Of a DNA stretch of 64,000 nucleotides, positions 9,635 to 21,548 are shown in pieces. The stretch covers positions 434,001-498,000 of the forward strand of contig JANUWF010002057.1 of NCBI GenBank assembly GCA_026120185.1. Reading direction: 5' to 3'. The translations under genes and the position numbers were made by a program. The notes under the pieces are model-generated. The model was given only the letters and a program-made list of their open reading frames with translations. It did no database searches and was not told the DNA's origin. The stretch's first letter is position 1; each line of letters starts with the position of its first letter. Origin of the DNA: Voacanga thouarsii (taxonomy: Eukaryota > Streptophyta > Magnoliopsida > Gentianales > Apocynaceae).

Positions 9635-9663
9635 TTTTAATTTCAATTCAATGATTTTCTTAG

Positions 9664-9681
9664 ATTAGGGTTTAGGGTATT
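9664..9681 (+). repeat. Telomere-like repeat, left part (split by gypsy insertion)
   Basis: Contains ATTAGGGTTTAGGGTATT, close to the plant telomere unit TTTAGGG. It continues at 42541 on the far side of the gypsy element. The last five bases GTATT (9677-9681) are the gypsy target duplication. Confidence 0.6.
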
Positions 9682-11531
9682 TGTCACACCTCGAATCCGA
9701 TGATGACATGACAACACCCCAAAAAGAAAATATCAAACCCTTACATCTATAAATGACCATTAACCAAGACATATCATCCATTCATAAGTTAAAAGATAAC
9801 AATACATAGTCTTAAATTACAAATTAAAAACCAATCATAAAAAACTGAATCCATGTTAATAAACAATTCCCAAAACAACGTGCTAAAACTAATACAAAGA
9901 TGATAACAGCTCATCACTCTAAGTCCTCATCAAACTACTCCTCTAACTCATCCCCATCTAACTGAGAATCTGTAAAATGGTATATAAGGAGTGAGCTTAT
10001 AGCTCAGTAAGGAAATCTGGCTTACTTGGGATTGAACATACTACATATACATATACATTTATAAAACGATTGTTTAAAATAGCTTACAAGTAATGGTAGC
10101 ACACAACTCATGCGATTTCAAAATATCTTCTTAGTAGGTTGGTCACACCATATGAAGATCTCAGAATATCACACAAAGAAACAAGAGGGAGGAAAAGAAG
10201 AATAATGAATTTCTTAGCTTTACTCAATACTGAATTGAATGAGGCATAACTGACACATGAATACTGAACAGATGCTGTTTATTCAATGAAAATAATGATA
10301 AATAAATCAAGGGGGAAAAAGACCATCGCCTGAATGAAAGAAAACCGGCGCTGGAATCAAGCAGAGGAGGGCTAGTGTCGAGTGGGGAAGGTGCGGCTGG
10401 TGCCGAAGTGACACCGGTGCCGAGCAGAGTGCAGCCGGCACCGGGTGTGAAGAAGGAAGCCAGCGCCGACTGTGCTCTGGGATCTGTGCGAATGCGATTT
10501 TCAAAGAACCAAAAGCCAACCTGCAACATCTCAACCCCAAAAACCAATCCAACCATCCATTGTATCAAGGAAAAGCACCATTTTGTGCACAAAAATTATT
10601 TAAACATATATAATACATACTTAAACATAGCTTAGCTCACGAAGATGATTCATGCTTGGGGACTTAGTTTAGCTTAATTGATCAATCTTCCAATTATTAT
10701 ATCCTATTGAAAGAAGGGTCTTAGCTTATACTAGGTATTATATCCCTCTAGTAGAACCTTATAACTTATAAAGTTGGGAATTCCCTACCAAAGCAGAACC
10801 CACAAGCAATTCAGCATTCTCATGAATCAAAATTAGAACATAAACATAGAACCCAACTTAAACGCATAAATTCCATTCACAACATCAAAATAGAATTTAA
10901 CAAGTAAACATATCATGCTCAATACCATTTTTCATATATTCAAAATAGTACTTTTCATAAAGAATTCAAGAACATCTTTGATTTGAAAGAAACAATAACC
11001 AGAAACAAAATGCAGGAAACCTAAATTTCCTTACCTAGGAATTCAAATACCAAGAGTCCTCCCAAAGCTTCTCTTCAAGTCACCAAACACTTATTCACCT
11101 TCAATTGAAACCTAAACAATACAATTAATTCTCTAATCGATTTTTCTCAATTTAGAATCCTAACACTCTAACTTCAATTCAGGATTAACAAGTCTCAATC
11201 CTATGCTAGAAACACTATAATCAACAAAATAAAGGTTGACTTACCAAGATTTGATATCAATGCTTTAAGCCCATTCTCAGATTCTTCCCCCTTTTCTCTC
11301 TTCTTCGTTCTTCTCTTCTGGCATGGATATTGAAGGAACAACGTAACTAACATTATGATTGAGCATCTAATAAGTAATTAACTAAAACCCCCTCATAAAA
11401 TAATTGCTACTTAACCCTTTAACTTAAAGTACTAACTCTAGGGCCCTTCCAATACATGGATCCTAGCCCACTAATTAAAAACATCTGCAGCCCAAGAAGC
11501 CCATAAAGGATAGGAAGTCCATGGGCTCACA
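9682..11531 (-). repeat. 3' LTR of the gypsy element
   Basis: Homologous over its length to 40690-42535. It includes a GC-rich island at about 10340-10480 (CCGGCGC, GGTGCCG, CAGCCGGCACC) in otherwise AT-rich DNA. Overlapping open frames at 10224-10635 on both strands come from this island and are not genes. Confidence 0.9.
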
Positions 11532-11547
11532 TTCCACCCCCTTACAA
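11532..11547 (-). other. Polypurine tract of the gypsy element
   Basis: The minus strand reads GTAAGGGGGTGGAA immediately before the 3' LTR start TGTGAGCCC. Confidence 0.75.
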
Positions 11548-11566
11548 AAAGTTTCGTCCTCAAAAC

Positions 11567-14250
11567 TTACATACCTTGGTCTTCGAATAAGAAAGGATAT
11601 TTTTGACGCACATCTTCCTCTAACTCCCAAATTGCCTCACGTTCAGAATAGTTTGACCACTGCACCTTAACGTAGGGTATCAACCTCCGTCTTAGAACTT
11701 GAAGCTTCCTATCCATGATACTTACTGGTACCTCTTCGTAGGTCAAATCATCCTGTACTCGCAAGGGCGACGTCTCCAGAATGTGACTCAAATCAGGCAT
11801 ATATCGACGCAGCTAAGCTACATAGAAGACATCGTGAATCCTGGATAATGCTGGTGGTAAGGTTAATCGAAAAGCTAGGTCACCCACTCTCTCAAGGATC
11901 TCGTATGGCCCTACATATCTTAGACTTAGCTTCACACTCTTTCCAAATCTCATTACACCCTTCGTGGGTGATACCTTCAAATACATTTTCTCACAACATT
12001 GAAACTCCAATAGCCTTCGTTTGCTGTCTGCCCAACTCTTTTGATGATCTTGGGCAGCCTTCAACCTTCCGCGGATGGCCTGTGCCTTTTCTAAAGCAAT
12101 CTGAACTAATTCTGATCCCGTAATGCTCCTTTCCCCTATATCATCCCAACTGATCGGTGATCTATATTTCCGTCCATAAAGAGCCTCATATGGTGCCATC
12201 CCACTACTAGTTTGGTAACTGTTGTTATAAGAAAACTTCACTAGTGTCAAGTAGTCAACCTAACTGCCCTTGAAGTCCAACACACAAGCCCGTAGCATAT
12301 CCTCCAATGTTTGAATTATCCTCTCTGACTAACCGTTGGTTTGAGGATGAAACGCTGTACTAAGTGTGACGGTGGTTCCCATGGCCTTGTTGAAACTCCT
12401 CTAGAACCGGGACACAAACCTGGTATTTCTATCTAACATTATACTTACTGGCACCCTGTGTAACCTGACAATCTCATCCATGTACATTCTAACCAACTCT
12501 TCCATAGAAACTGTTACCTTCATATGCATGAAGTGCGTTAACTTGGTTAGATGATTCACCACAACCTAGATGGTGTCCTTTCTTGCCTTGGACTTAGGCA
12601 ATCCAATGACGAAGTCCATAGTAATATGCTCCCATTTTCACACCGAAATTTTCAGAGGCTTGAGTAATCCAGCAGGTCTTTGGTGTTCCACCTTAACTTG
12701 CTGACACACCAAGCATCTAGACACATATTCTACTATACTCCGCTTCATACCATTCCACCAAAAATTCCTTTTAAGATCCTTGTACATCTTGGTCCTTCCT
12801 GGATGAACTGAGAACCTCGAGTTGTGCGCTTCCTTAAGTACCTTGGTCTTCAACGCTTTATCATTGGGAACACACAATTTGCCTTTAAAACGTAGACTGC
12901 CATCTGTATGCATCTGAAAGTCTAATTGATTGCCTCCAAGTGCTAGGTCTCTCTTCTTTTCTAATTCCCCGTCATTTAGTTTCGGCCTCCTTGATTCTTT
13001 CCACCAATGAGGACTGAGCCACTAAGGTAGCTAAACACCCCGTAGTCTGCTGTACCACTTCCAATTCTAGCCTCTCAAACTCCATGATAAGCCAACCTTG
13101 ATCTGTGAGTAGAGCTTCTAAAGTGCCAGACCTATTCCTACTAAGAGTATCCGCTACCGATTAGCTTTCCTAGGGTGATAATTAATCTTCAAATCGTAAT
13201 CCTTAAACAACTCTAAACACCGTATCTGTCTCATGTTAAGCTCCTTCAGTGTAAACAAATACTTTAAACTCTGATGATTAAGAAAATCTCACACGTTTTC
13301 CCATAAAAATAGTGTCGCTAAATCTTTAGTGCAAATACAACTGCTGCCAATTCCAAGTCATGAGTTGGGTAGTTTTGCTTGTAAAGCTTCAACTGTCAAG
13401 AAGCATAAGCGATCACCTTATCATTCTGTATCAACACACAGCTCAATCCGTTCTTTGAAGCATCACTGTAGATAGTGAATCTCCCTGCCTCAGACGGTAA
13501 TGCTAATACAGGTGCCGACGTCAATAACTTTTTCAACTCCTGAAAACTCCTCTCACAAGTTTCGCTCCACTTAAATTGAACTCTCTTTTGGGTCAACTGA
13601 GTCAATGGAATACCGATCTTAGAGAAATCCTCCACGAACTTCCGGTAGTACGCAGCCACCCCAAGAAGCTTCTAACTTCCGACGCATTAGTTGGCTTAGG
13701 CCAACCGACTATTGCTTCAATCTTTTTAGGATCAATGGAGACTCCCTCCTCAAAAATCACATGCCCCAGAAAAGTCACGCTCCTCATCCAGAACTCACAC
13801 TTGCTGGATTTAGCATACAACTTCTGCTCTCTAAGTCTTTGCAACACCACTTTTAAATGTTCCCGATGTGCTTTCTCAAATGGAGAGTATATTAGAATAT
13901 CATTTATGAACACCACCACGAATCTATCCTGCTCATCCTTGAAGACCCGATTCATCAACTCCATGAAAGCTGCAAGCGTGTTAATCAATTCGAAGGCATG
14001 ACTAGAAACTCATAGTGTCTATATCGAGTTTGGAAGGCACTTTTCGGTATGTTTTCAGGTTTGATCCACAACTGATGATACACAGAACGTAAATTGATCT
14101 TAGAAAACACCTTCACTCCCTTCAATTGGTCAAATAGATCGTCAATCTTGGGAAGTGGGTATTTGTTCTTCACCGTGATCTTGTTTAGTTCTCTATAGTC
14201 GATGCACATCCTCATATTTTCATCGCTCTTCTTCACAAACAAGATGGAAG
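11567..14250 (-). pseudogene. Gypsy pol, downstream part: RT core, RNase H, integrase, chromodomain-like tail
   Basis: Minus-strand coding sequence with several stops. In order: [20 protein letters not shown] (about 14160-14215), [10 protein letters not shown] (canonical Asp is Asn), FINDILIY (about 13885, catalytic FxDD changed to FIND), RNase H with TIYSDASKNGLSCVL (about 13440), integrase zinc region with AHNSRFSVHPG, FWWNGMK and CLVCQQVK (12638-12913), integrase end APYEALYGRKYRSP (about 12170), and a tail with VKVQWSNYSEREAIWE (about 11640-11680) as in chromovirus integrases. Both RT substitutions would abolish polymerase activity. The part continuing upstream lies at 28281, past Copia-B. 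Confidence 0.9.
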
Positions 14251-14251
14251 C

Positions 14252-16134
14252 TGTTGGAATATATGCCCTTTAGACTAGTTTATCTGATGTAATTATCGAA
14301 TTTATTAATAAAAGAATTTATTCTCAAAATTTATTTGTGAATTTATATTTTATTTGTGTACGATTTGCGTTTGGAAAAAACCCATTGTGTTTAAGTAAGT
14401 TATCTATGTGAATGGTGGTTTTTCAAAATAAGGTATGGATCACGGGTTACTTAACACATAAATATTTGTTCTTAACTGATTGATGAAAATATGAATCTCA
14501 TCATATTTAGATTATTGTGATATGAATTCAAAATGGGGAATGGCTTACTTTTAACCAGTGAGTAGTCCACTTACTTCATAATATGAGCATATTTCGAATA
14601 CGTAAAATAGGATCTGTAATAATAGTTTCTAAAAGTACTATTTAAAAGAAACCCAGACTATTACTGTTACAGTGTGGACTAATACTCTACCGTTTGAGTA
14701 TGAGTTGGTAATTTGACGAAATTAGAAGCATATACTTTGATATATGTAGTTGGGGTTCTTTCATAGAGTCGATATACTTGTATGTTGGGTATATGTGACT
14801 AGTTAGTTAAGACAGACTTGTACAAGATAGCTTTCGCGCTATATCATCCTTATGACTGTTCAATTGATCTAATTATCCAAGGCCCTGAGAAACATGACTT
14901 AGATGTTTACTTTAGGGTAGCTCCCTTGGAAAGTGAAAATATTTCAGAAGTCGTGGATCATTGGACTAGAGGTTTAAGGATAGTAGATGTCTATTAGAGA
15001 TGTATTAGTAAACTCTTCCTCTCTAAATGCACGACGATACGTAGAGGGGCATTTTAGTCATTACACTTGCACGTTGAAAACTTTGCTAACACATCATTAT
15101 TCTTGGAGTCAATACTTTCTTATGGTCATATTAAAAAATATTTAAAATACAAAATATAGCTATTTATATAGTAAGGGTATTTTGGTCATTTTAGTAACCA
15201 ATGCGATGTGTCTTTTGGTCCCCGGAATGGCCCTTAAGTCTTGACAGATTTGGGTTAAGGAATTAGTCTTACTAATTATGAATTTTATTTTATTTTATTT
15301 AAGTAGTCTAATTTATTATTAGATTAGAATAAAATAAAAGGCTCGAAACAGAATATATATATTTTATCTAATTTAATTGGTTAATTAATTATTCAGGACC
15401 CAAAGCTCAAATTGAATAATTAGAAAATTAATCTAGATATAAACTAGATAAAAGACTTGATATTTTATATTGGTCTATTTGGCTTGTTAATTATTTATTG
15501 GACTGTTTAATGAAGCTCAAAAAATAAATAATTGAGATTTATTATTTATAGGTATTCAAGCCCAAAAGTAAATAATTTTATCTGACTTAATGAATAAGAC
15601 CAAGGGTAAAATAAAATAAAATTTTTTTAATTAATTATTAAATTAATTTTAAAAAATAAAAAAAAATCAACAGGGGATGAATCCCGTGTTGTTTTGCGTG
15701 AAGGATAACAGAAAGCATGAGCTTTCTATTTTTATACGGTTGTTCTCTCTCTCGGTGAAGGATTGAAAATGAAGAGGAAATTATGCAAGTGTTTTCTGGC
15801 TTTTTATTTGGTAAAGAAACCCATTTTTGGTGACTTATACGAATTTTGTGAAGCATTCACAGAAACCCTGTAAAAGCATTCATAGAGGCCAAAAGCATTG
15901 TAAACCTACATCTTCAAGCTTTCACCGGTAGTATTACGAGTACCATTTCGGAAGATCAAAAGTTTCACGTGAATGAGACGCAGTCGACATTTGCAAGGAT
16001 GTGATCCAATAGCTTCAAGCATCCTTTTATAGACATCTACATCAGTACGAAAAGGGCTATTCAATCATAGAGATAAATTTTTTGTTTTGCTAGCATGCTT
16101 TCAGTTTGATGATTTTTGCCATTTTAATCCTTCA
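14252..16134 (+). repeat. 5' LTR of Copia-B
   Basis: 1883 bp, starts TGTTGGAATATATGCCC and ends AATCCTTCA just before the primer site. Conserved with the LTR at 26047, which has an extra 366-bp tandem duplication. Confidence 0.9.
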
Positions 16135-16136
16135 AT

Positions 16137-16148
16137 TGGTATCAGAGC
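16137..16148 (+). other. Primer-binding site of Copia-B
   Basis: TGGTATCAGAGC, the standard complement to the 3' end of plant initiator tRNA-Met, two bases after the LTR end. Confidence 0.9.
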
Positions 16149-18574
16149 CATGGTTTGGCAAATGTAGGAAGCATGCTAGGCTTAACTAAAACAAGAAAAT
16201 ATTTGTTTTGATTTTTTTTTGTGATCTTTCGTGTTTACTAGTATGAGTAGTTTCACTATAAGCTTCGCGAGTGGAAGTATAAGAACACTGTATTTTGATT
16301 GTTTTTATAAATATCGTGTAAGTCCAATATTTTTAAGGGTATAGGCGGTTGTTTGGATGAGTTTTGATTGAAAATGGAGGAAAAAAATCACGTCTGAAAA
16401 TCACAGAGAATTTTGGAGAAGAAAGGCCAAGCCATGAAGCCGAGTCAAGAAGCCGAGCCGAGTTGCGAATCTGTAAGAGGAGCCACGAGACGCCGAGCTG
16501 CAGTCGCACTAGCTAGCGAGGATAGCTTCTGCTCCTCGCGGAAGCCAATAGAGTCGATGGAAGTGTCGATCGACTACTCTTCCGATGAACATAAAAAGTC
16601 CGATGGAAAAATAAATGGATGAGCCAAACCTTTTAAAAGAGGTGGGTTCCTTGAACTTACTATAAAAAGGGTCCACACAGGCAGAAATATTGCTCACGGA
16701 AGCAAAACGACACCGAATAGGATGTATTTCGATTAAAATGACGAATGAATACAGTAATTGATAATCAAAGCAACATCAAGCGGAAACTTTGTGATCAAAG
16801 GAGTAAGAAAAACTGTAAACAAAGTAAGAAAGTTGTAAACAAAGCTATAAGTGAAAGTAGTGTAGAAAGTAGTAAAAATGCGGATAAAAGGAATGAAAAA
16901 TTGAAAAAACTTAGTAATTTGGTCTGTGATGAGTGTTGGTGTTTTCAATTTGGGATTCCTGCTTGCTTATACTTGTTGTGGCGCAGCTGCCGACTTTCGA
17001 ACATGGAGGAAATCCCGCTTCATGGCCCATTCTTGACAGTCGATAATGGTAACGTCCTGCCGATCGTGCCGAGGTGGGAGGGTGATGGCTCATCAGCTCT
17101 TGGTTCTGATGTTGATCGGGTACAACCGCTGAGGACTTTCCTTGACGTCATCATCCGTTTGGCAGAATTCGTATAGGCTAAAAATGACGTCAACACATGC
17201 CCCCTCGAGTCCCGTTGCTTTGATGGCACGAACAGGTGAAGCGACGGGAATCATATCCTTTTTAATTTGTAACTGTTCTTTTTTTGATAGAAACAGAATG
17301 TCCCGATCATTGTAGAAATGTGCCGACTCCTCGAAATGCAATTGCAATTCTGCGTTGCACGGTCAATAATTTTGACCGAGCAGCTGGGTAGGCTGTGGGC
17401 AGGCGGTGGGCACCTGCTCGGATCGCGGTCCATGGGTCATGATCTAGTGTGGCGGGTGCATTGGACTCGAATAATAAATTTTTTTAAAAGTTTTTGGTCA
17501 CATACCAGGCGAAGTTAATAGTTAATATTCTTTGAATATTTTGCATAAAAAATAATAGTAAAAAAATTTAGGATTAAATAAGGACATTAATTAATTAATA
17601 TGTTTAATTCTATTATTTGGACACTTAGATTAAAAGAATAGAAAAGTATGAAAACGTTTATAGTTTTCTAGAATGCTTATTTCTTTTTGTACCCTATGTG
17701 CGTGTTTTCTCAAAGACCAAAGTCTTTGGAAATTTTTGACAAAGAAAAATATATATTTTTTAAAAATCAAATGGTTAATTTTAATCCGAATAAAAATTAA
17801 TTCTAGATTATTTTTTCAAAGGATTTTATCCTAGACAAAGAAAATATATTAGATTTAGATATTTTTGTGAATTAAATTTTAACAAGAAAAATCATTTTTG
17901 TCAAATTAAATTTAAGATCAAAATCTCTCGAAAGTTTCATTAGAAACTTTTGAAATTATTAAGTTTATTAACTTAAATAAAATTCATCCATGGAAAAATT
18001 TCTCAAAGGGTATAAACCTTAACATAGAAATTTTTATGGGTTTAGATATTTTATTTTTGAGTTAAAAGAAAACTTAATTGAAATTTTCAAAAGAAATTTT
18101 TGAAGAAAACCCTTATTTTAAAATACTAAGTGGGAGAGGGGTTCCAACAGCCCAATGGTTTCCATCATGATCCTCATTAGAGATTGTGAATCCCCTTGCG
18201 TCACCTTATGAGTGAACCCGTATAAGATGTGGATATCACAAGGATCTAGAATTAATGAATGGTTGTAATTAGTAACTCAAAACACGTGCTATAATTGGCC
18301 AACCCACGTTAGAGGTTATAGTGCAAGGAATATCCATAGGAAATGAGAAGAAACGGTCATTCCACGATGGAGTTATCTTCTAGATCATTACCTAGAAGGA
18401 AAATTAATTTGTGGTGGTTAATCTTTCCAAGCTATGTCAGTTTTTCTAAGAGCCAAATTAATTATATTAAAGATAAAAGTGATGGGGTTAACTATTATCA
18501 GATTTAAAATGAGGATAAAGTCACAAATTACTTTTTTTTTCTTCATAAATTGAGTTTTCTTTTATTTTTCAGAA
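16149..18574 (+). other. Untranslated leader of Copia-B
   Basis: 2.4 kb between primer site and gag ATG. It contains open frames on both strands (for example 16413-16622, 16745-17176) with no recognisable domain and a GC-richer stretch at 16430-17460. It could include captured or foreign DNA, but I cannot identify it. No gene is supported. Confidence 0.5.
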
Positions 18575-19739
18575 ATGGTTGGTAGAGGTTCTTTTCGTCA
18601 TTTGGCCGTTTTTCTTCGTGAGAATAAGCTAATGGGTCTAAATTATGTGGACTGAAAAAGAACCTTGGACATAATACTTATTGTTGAGGAGTATACGTAT
18701 GTCCTCTTTAAAACCTACCTTGTTATCGGGGAGGGTTCCACCACTGAGGAGCATGAGATTGAGAAAGCATGGAAGAAGGCAAACGAAATGGCTCGATGCT
18801 ACATGTTGGCCTCCACGTCTAACATGCTCCAGTCTAAACAAGAGCACATGGTCATTGGATACGACATTAGCCAATCATTAGCCACGATGTTTGCTGATAA
18901 GAGTCAGCCCGCAAGACAGGAAGCTCTTAGGACGATTATACTACGATGGTTGAGGGAGCATCAGTCAGAGAACATATGCTCAAAATGATTGCTGCTTTCG
19001 AGGAAGCGAAAGTCTTAGGGGCTGTTATTGACCCCAAAAGCCAAGTGGATATGGTTCTCGAATCTTTACCGGGCTTTTTTACTCAATTATAGTTGAACTA
19101 CAATATAAACAAGTTAAACATGAGTTTAATTGAGTTAATAAAAAAGCTCCAGGTGACAGAGAATGTCATGAAGCCACAATCCAAGACTATGATTGCTAGA
19201 ACTTTCTCTTTCAGAATTGGGCCCAAGCCCAGGAAATTTAAGAAGAAGAAGAAAAACGCACCGGCCCAACCCAAGAACCAACCCAACAAGCCCAAAGACA
19301 AATACTTTAAATGCAGGCAAAAGGGACACTGAAAAAAGAAGTGTCCAGAATTTCAGGCCAAGAAAAATCCTACAGATATTATTCTCTATTTAGAGTCAAT
19401 TTCAATGGTTGAATCAATTTCTACTTGGATTGTTGATTCTGGTGCCACTAATCATATCTGTAACTCCTTGTACGGGTTTAGGAAGGTAAGAAGACTCCAA
19501 AAGGGCGAGTATAGACTACGAGTAGGAAATAGAGCACGAGTATGGGCCCTTACAGTGGGAGAGTTTGATCTTTTTTTTTTTATTGTAATAATGTAGTTGT
19601 ATTAAAGGATATTTTACATGTACTTGATTTTAGATAGAGTTTGATTTCAGTTGCAAAGCTAATAAATCATGGATATTCTATTTTTTTCCATTCTGATATT
19701 ACTATCAGTAGAAATAGAGAAATTTTATGTACAGAGCAC
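18575..19739 (+). pseudogene. Copia-B gag and start of protease
   Basis: From the ATG at 18575 (MVGRGSFRHLAVFLREN), gag shows NYVD, then KKANEMARCYMLASTSNML (about 18770-18835) and DISQSLATMFADKSQPARQ, typical of plant copia Gag. The zinc knuckle at about 19305-19345 reads YFKCRQKGH, stop, KKKCPEF: the first Cys is Tyr and the aromatic residue after His is a stop. Protease begins TWIVDSGATNHIC (about 19422-19460), keeping the catalytic Asp-Ser-Gly. The frame ends at Copia-C (19740). Several stops and shifts make it inactive. Confidence 0.88.
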
Positions 19740-21548
19740 TGAAGGCATAGAAAGAGAAAAACATAGGGCACGCAGCAGAAGCGAAAACAAAAAAAACTGA
19801 AAAAATTGAAGAACAAGGGAACTCTGAACAGAGCGGCGCCGGCTTCGGTAGTCCTAGCCGGCGCCGGTTGCACTCTATACAGGTTCCAAGTTTTAAAATT
19901 TTTACCTCTTTTCCTCGTTCTAAGAATTGGCTGGATCGAAATATGTGGAACCGAGGTAGGTGTGCAGGTGGAAACCTTTGGTGCAATTCTTGCAGGCCTC
20001 CTACTCCGTCTTTGCATGTAGGTGAACCCCAAACTCTCAATCTTCTAGTATATGGCCTGCCTAATTCCGTTTGGTGAACAACTAACAGAACTAAGGAATA
20101 TTTTCTGGAGAGAGGTAGAGAGAGACGTGTGTTTTTTTTTCCACAGAGAAGAGTCTCTAAAAAAAAAAATAATAATAACACTGTTTCCAATCCTTCTCTT
20201 TAACCTAAATAAAACCCTAGGTTAAACTGGACTGGCCTTTTGGACTCTTAGTTTATCTTTTTGGACTTAATTAATTATTCTAATTAGAACCAAATAATTG
20301 GCCCAATTAATAATTAAATTTTCAACCCAAATAAACTAGTCCGATAAATAAGCTTATATTAGTTTAGTCCCAAGTTAATTTTTAATTATTCAAATTGGGC
20401 CAAAACCCTAAATAATTAATTAATCCACCAAACTAATTTAATTAATTCTTTCTCTCCATGAATCTTTATTTTATTCTAACACAATAATTAAATCAGACTT
20501 CTTAAATAAAATAAAATTCATTTAATTTAAGATCAATTCATTAGTTTGTTTTTCATTAGGACTCACGGTCTATACTGGGGATCAAAAGACACACCGCCTT
20601 GGCTACTAAAATGACCAAAATACCATTGTCATATAAATAGCTGTATTTTGCATTTTAAATATTTCCTAATATCACCATAAGGAAATATTGACCCCAAAGA
20701 CAATGCTGTGTTAGCAAAGTCTCTTACCTACAGGTGTAATAACTAAAATACCCCTCTATACATCGCCGCACATTAGAAAGAAAGAAATGTACTAACACCT
20801 CTTTGAATGATATCTTCCATTTTTAGACTTCTAATCCAATGATCCACGACTTCCTGAATTGTTTACGCTTTCCAAGGGAGCTACCCTAAAGCAAACATCC
20901 AAGTCATATTTCCCAGGGCCCTGGATATTTAGATCATTCAGACAACCACAAGGGGCGATATAGTATAGAAACTATCTTGTACAAGTCTGTCTTAACTAAC
21001 CAGTTACACATACCCAACATGCAAGTATATTGGTTCTACGATAGAACCTCAACTATAGCACATTAAAGTATAAGCTTCCACCTTCGTCAGACCACCAACT
21101 CATTCTTGAGTCGTAGAGTACTAGTCTACGTTGTAGCGGTAGTAGTCTAGGTTTCTACCATATGGTACTTTTAGAAACCACTACTACAGGTCTTGTTCTA
21201 CGTATTCAAAATACGCTTATGTCATGAAGTGAGTAGACTACTCACTAGCTAAAAGTAAGCCATTCCCCATTTAGAATTCATAACATAATAACCTAAACAT
21301 GACGAGATTCCCATTCCCATCAATCGGTTAAGAACAAATGTTTATGTGTTAGTAACCCGTGATCTATACTTTACTGTGAAAGACCTCCATTCACATGGAC
21401 CACTTACTTAAACACAATGGGTCTTTTCCAAACGTAATTGTGCACAAATAAAATGTAAATTCACAAACGATTTTTGAAAATAATTTTTTTATTAAATCAT
21501 TCGATATTTACATCAGAAAACTGGTCTAAGAAGGCATATTTCTCAACA
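19740..21548 (-). repeat. 3' LTR of Copia-C
   Basis: 1809 bp. The minus strand starts TGTTGAGAAATATGCC and ends TGCCTTCA. It resembles the solo LTR at 55501-57308 in length and sequence. It carries a GGCGCCGGC-rich patch near 19840-19875. The overlapping open frames at 19667-20190 lie inside this LTR. Confidence 0.88.

Noticed and set aside
1..9639. Tandem segmental duplication of the RKD locus
   Set aside because: Sequence outside the LTRs (1489 onward versus 9635 onward) does not match, whereas a segmental duplication would extend past the LTR ends.
10224..10635. Overlapping open frames on both strands, about 80-120 residues
   Set aside because: They lie inside the gypsy LTR, arise from its GC-rich island, have no recognisable domain, and their relatives at 41170-41547 in the other LTR are not conserved as proteins.
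16130..16150. tRNA-like sequence near ATTGGTATCAGAGCC
   Set aside because: It is a retrotransposon primer-binding site complementary to initiator tRNA-Met. No cloverleaf surrounds it. The same applies at 32644, 40673, 58792 and 61945.
19667..20190. Overlapping open frames of 121 and 161 residues
   Set aside because: They lie in the Copia-C LTR, with no domain and low-complexity Phe/Leu-rich ends.
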